From Anaeromyces robustus (taxonomy: Eukaryota > Neocallimastigomycota > Neocallimastigomycetes > Neocallimastigales > Neocallimastigaceae): a stretch of 63,528 bases of DNA. The translations under genes and the position numbers were made by a program. The notes below the pieces were generated by a model, which saw only the letters and a list, made by a program, of their open reading frames with translations, had not been told where the DNA came from and made no database searches. Location: positions 32,501 through 96,028 of the forward strand of contig MCFG01000265.1 in NCBI GenBank assembly GCA_002104895.1, read 5' to 3'. Of this stretch, positions 14,231-27,178 are shown piece by piece (within the stretch, counting starts at the first letter, position 1; every line of letters starts with the position of its first letter).

Positions 14231-16161
14231 TAATAATTTTAAAATAGTATAATGATCTATTAAGTTCAGATATTGGTCATGATAAATTAAAAAAAGTTAT
14301 TAAATGTTGGAATATGGCGGAACGGGGAAATTTAGTATATTGGCAAGGTAAAATATTTCATATTTTATTTTTATTTATTTTATTTTTTTAGAAATTATTA
14401 ATTATTTGGTAATTAAAATATAAATATGATATAAAAAATTCATAGGTCTTGATTCTGTTTGTGCACCATTTGTTGCATTAAATTTTAATGATGAGGTTTA
14501 TCAAATTCTTTATTATTTAATAAAATAATAAATATTTTAATTATTATTAAATTATTATAATTATAAATTATTATTTATTCTTTATAGGACATAGCATTTT
14601 CATGTTTATTAAACTTTATAAGAAAGTATATGTATGGAGTATTTAAAATTGATAATTCTTTTTATATCCAAAGGTAATAAGAGGCAACAACAACAACAAC
14701 AATAATAATAATTATGATGATAAATAATGATAAAAATAATAATAATAATAATTATAATAATCATAATAGTAAAAAATATATATATATATTTTATTTATAA
14801 TTTTCTTTTCATAATTAAAAATAGTTATTTAGAAGCTATGAATCATATAATATCATATCATGATCCAGAATTAGGTAGCTTTTTGAATAAGATAGGTCTA
14901 TCACCTGATATTTATGCTATACCGTGGTTTATGACCATGTTTACTCGTATGTAAAAAATATTAAATAGTAATAATAATAATTTATTTATTTGATATTAAT
15001 ATATTTTTCATATATATTTATATTACATAAAGATGTTTTTCCTTTAGATAAGATATATACAATATGGGATAAAATTTTGACAGGTAAACCATTTTTACCG
15101 ATATTTATAGGTTCGGCTATTGTAATTCAATTAAGATCAGAAATATTAAGTGGTGATTTTGATGAAGTATGATGAAAAATAATTTATTTATAAGATTTAA
15201 TATTGAGAAATCAATTTATACTACATTTCTTATTTATACTAATATATTTTTTAAATTAATTTAATCAGAGTGTTCTATTATTATCTGAATTATCAGCTAT
15301 AAATATTGATAAATGTCTTGAAAAAGCGGAAATTTATTTAAGAATAACGCCGAAATCGTTTATTCCAAAATTTTTACATATGATAAATGTTGATAATAAT
15401 CCCTTAACTAATAATAAGAATGTAATTGATAATATTTTTAAAGATAGTTTACCTAATGATATAGCTATTGTTGAAGATTTAAATACTTTACATTTAGATG
15501 AATTAGCTCCAAGAATTAGTATAGAAGATTTCGAAAAAATATATAGCAAATCTCTTATTTTAGATGTTAGGAATGAATCTGTTTTAACTACTCTAGAAGA
15601 TAATGGATATGTTGTGATATCTCCTGGTGGTTCCTTTTTACAAGGTCATATTAAAAATTCAATATCTTTACCTTATTATGAGAAGGAAATATTACCTACT
15701 TCATTAATAAATTATATAAAAATAATATTTGAAGGATATACATATTTAATTGTTGTTGGAGAAGAAGAAAGAGCTACTAAGGTATAAAATATTTCTTTAA
15801 TTATAATATATCAATATTAATATATTTTTTAAATATAGTATTTTTTTTCTTTTATTAATTGATTATTAATTTTTAATAATAATAAAAGCTTGCAGCTCAA
15901 TTAATTAATGAGCATATACCAAGAGTTGCTTATTTAAATGAAAATGATGTTAAAAAGGAGACATTTGATTCTTGGCATGAACATAAATATATATGGTGTT
16001 GTAAAAAACCTGAAGTTGAAAAGTTTTATATTGATGAAAACCAAGATGATTCAAAATCTTTAGATATTACAAGAAATGTATCACCAATATCAACTCGATC
16101 ATTTAATAGTGAACGCCCATATGAAAATAAACAAACATTTATTATATATAAATGCTATTAA
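11342..16161 (+). CDS. TBCK: pseudokinase - TBC Rab-GAP - rhodanese-like protein
   Basis: TBCK is a core subunit of the FERRY early-endosome complex in animals and a regulator of growth signalling. Sixteen exons: 11342-11540, 11645-11705, 11797-11926, 12082-12152, 12245-12299, 12387-13388, 13496-13807, 13911-14048, 14147-14176, 14248-14347, 14446-14495, 14588-14673, 14825-14946, 15033-15166, 15269-15781, 15889-16161; 1091 aa. Kinase-like domain ~30-390: HRD is NRN (117-119) and DFG is DNWG (136-139), so it is a pseudokinase, as in animals. The TBC domain keeps D660xxR663 and YWQ (697-699), the Arg and Gln fingers. Its sequence [33 protein letters not shown] is nearly the animal one. The rhodanese-like end has LDVR (928-931) and GHIKNSISLPY but no catalytic Cys loop. 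The exon 6/7 junction (13388/13496) was chosen because it alone keeps frame past a poly-T run. The exon 11 donor is GTTTAT. Confidence 0.92.
14177..14231. repeat. (ATT)n microsatellite in TBCK intron 9
   Basis: About 17 ATT units occupy most of the 71-bp intron between exons 14147-14176 and 14248-14347. Confidence 0.9.
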
Positions 16162-17042
<881 letters not shown>

Positions 17043-18456
17043 TTATGATAAATAATTTATATAATTATCATATATATTTTTTTGATTTAAATCAATACTT
17101 TGAATATCTTGAAGATCTTTTTTACAGTATTCTTCATTTTTTATTGTTGAGGGTTCTTCGTCTTTAGCCATATTATCATGATATTCTGTTAGTATATATT
17201 CTTTATGATCTTCTTCTAAATTTGGCATTGACTGTACCTGATTATTCAAATTATCTAATTCAAAGACATTTACGTAATCAAAAAGGTTAATGTTTTTTCT
17301 ATTAATTTTTTCATTTTTTTGTTCATTTTTATGATTTTTTTTAATTAGATAATCATCAAGGTTAACACTACTACATAAACAACCACGATCAATTACATCA
17401 TTAGAATTTATTTTCTTGTTGGAGAGTGATTTGAATGTAATATAATTACTGTCGAAATCGTTTTTGCTTTTACTATCATATATTTTTCTTTTATCATTAT
17501 CAAATCTTGTATGGTCTAAATAATTTTTAATAAAACTATCGTTTTTTCTAATATAGTTGTTATTGTTAGAAATGAACTTATTATCTTCGTTTTGGTTTTG
17601 GTTTTCATCATTTTCATATATAAAGTTAGCAATTTCATTAAAACTTTCTATTGTACTTCCTATATTGAATTTTGATTCCGGTTGTGGAGATGCAATTTTA
17701 TTATAATCACTATTGATATTCCTATTTGGAATGTTTACACCGGTCACATTTTCATACTTAAATGGACTTGTACTTAAATAATCACTTGATGAATCTGAAA
17801 TATATTCATCCTCATTTATATATTTTTCATTATAAGTATTATAAGCAAAAATATTATCTTCTATATTAACACTTGAAACATTAAATATATTATCTATATA
17901 TTATTAAAATATTATAATTTTTAAAAACAAATAATTAATAATTTATATAATGATATATAATTGTACAATTGTATATATTCAAATATTTAATTATACCTTG
18001 AACATTACTGTCACTATATTTATTTTCTGTTTTTTTAAACGTTTTAAGTTCAATTACATTATTATTAGATCTAGGGATATTTTCGACCATATTATTTAGA
18101 TGAGAATTATCAAAATTAAAAGAAGGTAAATTATTTTGTTCTTCTGAGTTTTCAAAGAAATTTTTGGAATCATGTTTTTTTTCATCATTTTTTTTTATTA
18201 TATTTTTATTTATTTTTATGTTATTTAAAGGATTAGTCATGCTTATTCCAATTTTATTAATGAAATTATTTTCACTATTACAAATATTTTGTTTAGATTC
18301 TTGCTTTTTTTCTTTGTTGGTATCACCCATCCGAACTTCATTTAATTTTTTAGTAATTTGGGATTGTACTTCATTACAATTTTTTTCAATTTTCATTTTA
18401 TTTATTTCGAGGCCTTTGTTAATATTATTATTGTTAATTAGATTATTTAAACCCAT
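17043..18456 (-). CDS. Hypothetical disordered protein, 436 aa
   Basis: I do not recognise this gene. Two exons in coding order: 18456-17997 and 17893-17043, joined in frame through a 103-bp GT-AG intron (donor GTATAA). The start MGLNNLINN is the first ATG after an AT-only leader. The protein is rich in Asn, Lys, Asp, Glu and Ser, with no membrane segment, signal peptide or globular domain that I can see, so it is probably largely disordered. Short less-biased patches are SDSSSDYLSTSPFKYENV, GCLCSSVNLDDYLIKK and INLFDYVNVFELDNL; the first could be a phosphorylated Ser-rich linker. Codon use and base composition match its neighbours. It lies tail-to-tail with TBCK. The gene model is fairly good; function is unknown. 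Confidence 0.6.
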
Positions 18457-20648
18457 AATGATTACTTGTATATATATTTATAATATTAATTGTATATAAT
18501 AAGATGTAAAATAATATATAAAATATATTCTTATTTTTATTAAATTAAATTTGACTTTAATAGACTCTTCAATTTTTTAAATAATTATATCCTAAATAAT
18601 ATTTTTTTATCTTATACTTATAAGTAAAGATAACAATATTATATATTATATTATACAAAGATTTTGACTATATACAAAATAAAATTTACAGTTTTTCTAT
18701 ATTATTTTATTATATTTTTGAATAATAATTATATTTTGGTATATATTATTATTTACAAAGTAATAATATGAAATTAAAAATTATAATTTATTTATTATTA
18801 CTATATATAATTATTATTAAATAACTTTTTTATTTAAAGGTATTATGTAATTATATATATATAAGCTATTTATTTAAAACATTTTTGATGTGTTTTTTTT
18901 TTTTACATATATTTAAAATATGGAATATGGAAATTATTGATGAAAGTTGTGGATTAAACAGTTTATTTATATTTTTTTTTAAATATATTCTTTTTATCAA
19001 TATGAAATATATATAATAAATGATATTTTTAATTACTTTAATATATAGTAATGTACATATTATATTGATATATTACTTTTAAGGTAAATAAAAATATATA
19101 TTACATTAAAACTAAATCAGTTATAATATAATATATATTTTTATTTAGTATAAATCTTATATCTTATTGCTAGATATAAACTTAATTATATATATATTTT
19201 AATGAATTATATTTATATCATTACATGTATATATAAAAATGGGAGTTATAAGATTTTCTTTTAAACAAAAATATTATTTTAGCTTAAAAGAAAATTTTAA
19301 TAAATATTTGAAATATTTTAAAATTTTAATTATAATAATAATATTAAAAAATATTCTCTATTGATTTACTTTTTTGTTATGTCATCATGTCATCATCAGG
19401 TCCATATTTTATTAAATTTAATTTAAAATAGGTTAAATTAAAAAATTAGATTTTGAACTATAAACAAGTATAATACATTTGCTAAAATCCATTTTTTTTA
19501 TTAAAAATTCCATATAAATAAAAAAATACTGTAAACCATGATATTTCTAAATTTTTAATTTTAAATTTTAAGAAAGTTAAAATATAAATATCACAAAAAA
19601 GTTTAAAGGAAGATAATTGTAAAAAAAATTTTTATAATTATTAAATAAAATTAATAAAATTTGATTAGAAATCAGCTATTTAAAATAATTTACTTTAAAG
19701 TTAAAATGTCAACAACACAATATAAAATATAAAATATAATAAAATATAATATATATATATTGTTTATAATTTGAATAATTTAATTATTTTTACAGTTTTT
19801 ATTTATTTTAATTTATTTTATTTACTTTTGTTAAAGTATGTTTTAATACTCTCGAAGAAAAGAAAAGAAAATTGAGATAAAATAAGAATAAAATAATAAT
19901 TAATATATTCATAAAAATTAACAATTATAAAATTTATATGTAATTAAAAAATTATTTGTGTAAGATAAATTTGTATTATTCGGTAAATCATACATATTAA
20001 TATATATATATATTTTTTTTAACTTTGTTTTATACCATGAACAAAGTTATATATAAAACATTTAAACTAAAGTTTATTTATAGATGCGGAAGATTTTAAA
20101 AGTAACACTATATTGTTTATCAATTATAAGGTTAATTATTAATTTTTTTTAAAAATATTTATTAAGTATATGTTATATTTTTTTTATATAATTATTTATG
20201 TTTTATTTTAATATTCGTATTTTTAAATGTCATATTTAATCAATATAATATATAATGCAATATGAATAATATGACATATTAATAATTTGATTAAGTGATA
20301 AGTTTTATATAATAGAAAATGATATTGAAATAAAAAAAATGATAATAATGATGTAAAGAAACGATTTTCTAAATAAATATGTATTATACATATTAAATAA
20401 ATTAACAAAATGGAATTTAAAAATAAATGAATATTATATTTTCGTTTTTTTTTTTTTTATAGTTTTTGTAAAAATTTAGCATTATTAATTTATTCAATAT
20501 TATATATTTTTTTAAATTTATCATTTCATTTAAATAATTTCATTTTATTATTTTTTATTTCTTATATATATATGTATGCTTATTTATTTAATTTATAATA
20601 AATACGGTTTAATAAATAAAAACAAAGATACATAAATGTATTTTCAAA
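18457..20648. other. 2.2-kb intergenic region, nothing recognised
   Basis: Nearly pure A/T with short TA repeats and T tracts. A 61-codon open frame at 20223-20408 (minus) is Ile/Leu/Tyr-rich, has no splice-linked partner and looks random. No RNA gene seen. Confidence 0.65.
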
Positions 20649-22388
20649 TTAAAATCCATATTTTTTCCCACTTATTTTACGATTTGCTTTTCTTTGATAA
20701 TTTGCTTCCATTAATTCGGTTTCTCTAGCTCTTGCTTGATAAGCCAAGTACATAATATTATGTTTACTCTTTTGTTTAAATGATGGTTTAAAGTCCTAAT
20801 TATATTATTATTAATTAAAAATTTTAAATTATAAATAAAATGTATAGCTTTTTTTTTTTTTTAAAATATATAAATACAAATATGAACAATAATAACAATA
20901 ACTTACTTTTCCAATCCCTTTAAAGTTAATTGATGGTTGATTACTCATGGATACTTGTTTAGTACGTTCTAATTCATATACATTTGAAATTTGATCCTTT
21001 TGATTAATTTCTTTAATTTCACCCATTTGAAATTCACCCATTTCTTGTAATTTTAATATCTTTAATTATATTGTTATGTTTAAAATATATTAAAAAAAGT
21101 ATTATTGTATGATATTATTATTATATACAATTAAATTAATATATAATATATAATATATATAAATATATAGATATAAAATGATATAAAAAGAAATATATTA
21201 GTTAATAATTTATATAATTTATTTTATAAGGAAATTATAAATTTGAAAAAAAAAAAAATTACATTATTGTTAAAGTTTGAATCTGATATTCCTGCTTCAG
21301 GATAATAATATTGATTATAATAACTATTATAGTCATAGTTATATGTTTCATTTGGCTTTTGAGGATATTGATACTGATTATTATCATATTGTTCGTTATA
21401 ATTATAATTGTAATTATAGTTATTATTATAATTTATATCATTAAATTCAGGATTCGTTGTTATTTCAGATTTTTCATCTTCTTTTTCTGGTATATTGTCA
21501 TTTTTATTAATTTTTGGTGATTTTTTTTCTGATTTATTATCATTATTTTCAGTTGAAATTGGGGTATCTTTATTTTGTTGATTTATTTTAAAAATTATTC
21601 AAAATTGATAATTTTATTTAATTTTATTAATCTTATTTTACTTATATTATTATAATAAAAACTATTAAGATTAATATTAAATATTTTTAATACTTACTTA
21701 AAGAAAAGAAATCATCTGTAGCATTTTCTTCTTCTTCTTCTTCTTTTTCAACGTTTTTTGCTTCTTTTTTACTATCTTTATTTTTTAATGCTTCTTTTTC
21801 TTCTAATTTTTTACGTTCCTCTTTCTTTTTTATAGATAAAGGTATCATACCAAAAGTTGTACTTGTTTTATTTCCCTTTTCATCACTTTTTTTGTTATTA
21901 TTTTGAGGTGCTGGTAATAATGAAAATAATCCTTGCTTTTGTGAATGTTTTTCATTTTCATTCTCATTTTTATCATCAACATTATTATTCTTATTTTTTA
22001 ATAATTTTTTTCTTCTTTCTTCTTCAATTTCACGTTTTAATTCTGCTGTTTCTTCATCATCATCATCTTCTATATTTGCTATTAAATTAATAAATTTTTT
22101 ATTTGGTTTAGATTCCTTTAATTTCTTAGGCTCAGGAAGTTTTGAAAATAGAGTATGTTTTTTATTACTATTAATACTTGAAAATAATGATGATTTTTTT
22201 GGTGGTGGAATAATAGATGATAATTTATTTTCATTTTTGTTATTTAATGAAATTGCTGTATCTTTTTTTTCAGTTTTATTAATGGTATTGTTTAATGATT
22301 TTTCTTCTTTTTTTGGTGAAATTATTTCATCATTTTCATCTTCACTTTCTGAACTAGAACCATAATTTGCTAATAATGATAAAGACAT
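20649..22388 (-). CDS. PRCC family protein (proline-rich PRCC-like, splicing-associated)
   Basis: Human PRCC is a nuclear protein linked to pre-mRNA splicing factors and MAD2B. Exons in coding order: 22388-21698, 21567-21263, 21059-20907, 20795-20649; 431 aa. The N-terminus MSLSLLANYGSSSESEDEND matches the PRCC start MSLVAYASSDESE. Internal hallmarks are repeated SSLFSSI / HTLFSKLPEPKK / GLFSLLPAPQ modules (family GLFASLPAPK), FGMIPLSIKKK, and ATDDFFSLS (family ENFFSLP). A Tyr/Asn/Gln-rich segment (NQYYYPEAGISD) precedes the end. The end DFKPSFKQKSKHNIMYLAYQ...KISGKKYGF* aligns with the conserved PRCC C-terminus (RRKHQITYLIHQA...TQAKYGF). The middle is Lys/Glu-rich and coiled-coil-prone. It is divergent with the ACL4-like gene. 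Confidence 0.88.
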
Positions 22389-23056
22389 TATGAATAATTA
22401 TTATTATTTATATTAATATTATTTATGTATTTTTTTTTTAGAAAAAAAGTTTAACTATAACTATTTATATTATAATTATAATTATAATAATTATATTACA
22501 ATTATTTGGTATATATTAATAATTCTTTAATTTTTTAAAAAAATAGTGTATAATAAATATCTTATAAATTAAATAGCAAAGTTCAAAACTATTTATTATA
22601 TAAAAATTGTTAAATTTAATATGTATTATTTTTTTAAATTTGTTTTTAAAATAAATAAGTTCTGTGTAACCTTCATTAAATCACACGTATTTATGTTTAT
22701 TCATAAATAACATTAATATATGTATATTCTACATATATGATAATATATGATTGGATATTATAGGATATAACTTTTTTTTTTAAAATTTTTTTAAAATGTT
22801 TTTAATTATTAATATTCTTATTATGATATATTATATAATAGTTAGTGATCTATTATATTAATATATATATATTAAAATATATTATTTATATATTTGAATA
22901 TTGATTTGATAATTATTTTTTTTAATTATTGTTTTTATTTAATTTTAATTATTTTTTTTTTTTTTATTTTAAAAAAACATAAAATTTCAGTCTTCAGTTT
23001 TATCTTATAAAATATAGAATAATAACTATATTTTTTTACCTTTATATAAATATTTG

Positions 23057-23094
<38 letters not shown>

Positions 23095-23230
23095 AAGAAG
23101 GTAAAAATATAAAAGTAATATTAAATTTATAATATTTTAAATATTATATGTATGTTAATAAAATGATTATTAATAGTTTTTTTTTTCTCATTTATATTTC
23201 AAATGGATATATTATTAATATTAATATAGC
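22389..23230. other. Divergent promoter region between PRCC-like and ACL4-like genes
   Basis: 840 bp, A/T only, with a T28 tract near 23060-23088. No exon. Confidence 0.65.
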
Positions 23231-25169
23231 ATGGCTACAAAAAATTCAAAATTAAAACTTTCCAAAGGAAAGTATACTGTATATGATTTATTAGAAAAAG
23301 CAAGAAGTTGTCAAGAAAATTATGATTATGATATGGCAAAAAGATATTGTAATAGAGCAATGGAAATGGAACCTGAAAATGTTGAAGTATTAGAAAATAT
23401 TGGTTCAATTTATATGGATTTTGGTGATTGGGATTCAGCAAAAGAAGTAATACATGAAATTAATAATAATATATTAACATTCATTCTTAATATATATATG
23501 TATATAATATTTTATTTCAAATATATCAAATAATTAAATATATTTGATATATTTGAAATGAAATTTTAAAAGTATTATTTAATTTTTGATAATTTCGTTA
23601 AATTAATGTTTATATAATTCTATAAATTATTTTTTTTTATCCAATTATAATAATAGCTTTTTGAAAGATGTGTGAATTTAAGTCCAAATACTGGATATCA
23701 AAAATATATGTATTTAGGACAAGTTAATGTAGCACAAGATGCTGTTAATTATTTCAATAAAGGTATAGAACTCATGATAAAAGAATTAAATTCTCTTCCA
23801 ACTAATTCTGATAAAGTAATATCCAAATTTTTATATGAAATATATTTTATATACAATACAAAAATAAAAAATTATTTATTAAATTATCTATCGAATTTGA
23901 AATAAGAATTATTTTTTAATATACAAATGTTAATTTTAATTAATTCAACGATTGTTCTTTTCAAATATAATAATTTATATATGAAGGCGAAAGATTTAAG
24001 TAGAAAAATTTCATCAGCGTTATGTTCAATTGTTGAAATGTATATGACTGATTTATGGTAATTAAAAATTATTTATATATATACATATAAAAATTTATAG
24101 TATCACTAAAATATATATATATATATATATAAATAAATAATATAAAATATATATTTTAATTATATATATATATATATATTTTTGTATTTTTAAAATATTC
24201 TATGAATATTTATATAAAATATATATTTATATTTACATTTAATATAATTTCTTTTTTGTAAAATCTAGTGATGAACCAAACGCTGAAGAAAATTGTGAAA
24301 AGTATATAATTGAAGCAGAAAAATATTGTAATACTAATTTCGAAGTATATCAAACTATGGCATCAGTAAGAATGAGTCAAAATAGACCAGAAGAAGCTAA
24401 AGAACTTGTATTGAAAAGTATTAATTTATGGAAGGATTTAGATGTTGGTAAGTCTTATATATATATTAAATAGTATTAATATCATATATATATATTTTAT
24501 ATATTATTATTATAAATTATTATTATATTATTAATTATATAATGTATAATATAAATATTATTAATTTTTTTTATGTTAATAAAGAGGATGAAAACTATCC
24601 AGAATATCCAATTCGTGTTAATTTAGCTAAATTAATGCTTGAACTTCATATGAATACTGAAGCTCTTTCATTGTTACAAAGTTTACTTCAAGAAGATGAT
24701 GAAATTGTTGAAGTATCATATTTATGTGGATGGTGCTATTATTTATTAGGTGAAGAAACAGATGAAAATGGAAATGTAGATGAACAAATAAGGAAGGAAG
24801 CATGGGAAGATGCTCGTTTATGTTTTATAAATGTTGAAAGTGTTAGTATTTTATATTTTATATTATATATATTAATAATAACGTTTTATTTTTATTTTTT
24901 TTTTCTGAATATTAATATAATATTTTTATTTTATTTTATTTTATTTTATTTTTTTTTTTTTTTAAAAAATAATAAAAAAAAAAAAAAAACAGTTAATAAA
25001 TAGATTTGGTCTTTCATCACCGGATGATCAATCAGTTTTAAATCATTCTATAGAATTAAAAAATAAAATTACTAGTATTATTGGTGAAATTTCCAATGCT
25101 CCAGAACCTACATTTGAAATAAATGATGATGAATGGGAAGATATAGATAATGAAATGGATTTGGAATAA
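23231..25169 (+). CDS. ACL4-like TPR protein (dedicated ribosomal protein uL4 chaperone)
   Basis: Yeast Acl4 captures nascent Rpl4 and delivers it to the pre-60S ribosome. Exons: 23231-23446, 23657-23815, 23987-24057, 24269-24447, 24585-24841, 24993-25169; 352 aa. TPR motifs are visible at ~15-75 (ARSCQENYDYDMAKRYCNRA, then EPENVEVLENIGSIYMDFGD) and through residues ~75-290 (EEAKELVLKSINLW; YPIRVNLAKLMLELHMNTEA; VSYLCGWCYYLLGEE). The acidic tail INDDEWEDIDNEMDLE* is typical of Acl4, which shields basic uL4. The exon 5 donor is GTTAGT, set by frame and by the downstream exon. Exon 3 (71 nt) is short. Other TPR families cannot be excluded, but order, size and tail fit Acl4 best. Confidence 0.78.
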
Positions 25170-25981
25170 ATAATTATATAGAAGATTATCATAATTATCA
25201 GTTATCATCATCATAATATTTATTTGAATTTTATTATAAATCTATAAGGTTAAAAAAACTGGAAAAAAAAAACAAAACAAACAAAACAAAACAAAACATA
25301 AAATAAAATAAAATAAAATAATAATAATAATAATAATTTAATAGATATACGTATTTAATAGATAATATATAAAATAATAAAAAATAACATTAATAAAGTA
25401 ATAACCATAACCATAACAACAACAATAATAATTATAATATTGATCAAAAAAAAAAAAAAAAAAAAAAAAAATAGAGTTTAAATTATTAAAAAGGTTTCAA
25501 TATATATATATATATATATATATACATAGAATTTAAAAAAAAAAAGTTTTTGATAATTATTATTAAAATTATTATTATTTAGATATATTGTCATTATTAC
25601 ACAGTTTTTCAATCAGTAACAATTATAATAGTATTTTTTTTTTTTTATTATATAATTAAATTATTTATAATTAATTATTTATTACTATTTAATTCATTTT
25701 ATATTATATATATAATAAATAATAAAAAAAAAAAGTTTATTTATAAAAAGAAAAAAAAAATTTCATAAGGTTATTTACTTTTTCTATATATTTGTATATT
25801 GTGTATTCTTCAAATAAAAAAAAAAATGTATAAAAATTTTTTTTTAAAAAAAGAAAAAATAATAGTAATATTATTTTATTTTAGTGAATATAAATATTTT
25901 TTATTTTGAAATTTATTGATTGATTTTGACTTATTTACGAGAATAATTATTTAGCTTTCTTTTTCTTTACCTTTTTTCTTC

Positions 25982-26012
<31 letters not shown>

Positions 26013-26258
26013 TTTTTTATTTATTTATTTATTTTTTTTAATGTATGAAAATATGATTACATTTTTTTTATTTACTGTTATTTTTTATTATTATTTTTAT
26101 TATATGTAGTAGATCTATTTAATATTTAATATTTAATATTTTTATTTTATTTTTATTATTTTATTTATCTTTTTTTTTTTCTTTCTTTTTTTTTAAATGT
26201 ATGTATATTTTTTAATATTTTCTTTGTTTATCTCAAAAAAAAAGTAATGTTTATTTAT
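25170..26258. other. Intergenic region between convergent genes
   Basis: 1.1 kb of A/T homopolymers, AAAC/AAAT short tandem units (~25266-25340) and a TA run at ~25501-25522. No exon seen. Confidence 0.7.
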
Positions 26259-27144
26259 TTAAGCTTGTATTTGATTTAAAAGAATATCAATATTCTTATT
26301 AATATCACCAATCATAACAACATCTCTGTAATTACCACCTAGTTCTACAATCTTTTTAATTTCTTTTTCAGATTTACCAAAGTATGATTCTGCAGTAGTG
26401 CTATCTGAACTATTTGGTTGAATTTCATCATCACCGAAATAACTAATAAATTCATCAATATTATGTCTATTAATTAAAAGTCTAGCACAATTTATTGGTA
26501 CATTTGAAATTAATTGATCAAATGGATAAGTTTCTAATATATATGTATAAAAGGATAAGCAAAACAATATAATATATATATATATAATTTGTATTAATTA
26601 TTTATAAATGTTAAGAAATGTGGAAAAAAAAAATTAAATAATATATATAAATATAATTACCATTTTTCAAACCAATAATTATTAATAAATCAACATCAAG
26701 TTTATCAGCTTCACAATAATTTAAGAACTTTAATTATATAAAAAATTATTTATTTAATAAAAAATAATATTAACAGAAATATATATTATAATTATGTTTT
26801 TTCTTTATAAATAATATTATTTTAAAATAATTAGTTACATTTTCTTCAATATTTTCTGGTGAGAATTTAATATCTGGTTGTAATAAATTATTACATTTTG
26901 GACATTCTGGTAATAAATTATCGTTAATTTTATTCCAGTAATAACTTTCTTCTTCTTCTTCAGTAAGAACATTATCACAACTTGTACATTTTTTTGGATA
27001 ATAGAATGAACCATAAGAAGTAATGATTTTTTCTAATAATTAAAATATATCATAATATATATAATAAAAATAAAAGGGAAAAATAAAATTAATAATCCAA
27101 TATAAATTTAATTTATATTTTATAAATAATAATAATAATAATAA

Positions 27145-27178
<34 letters not shown>

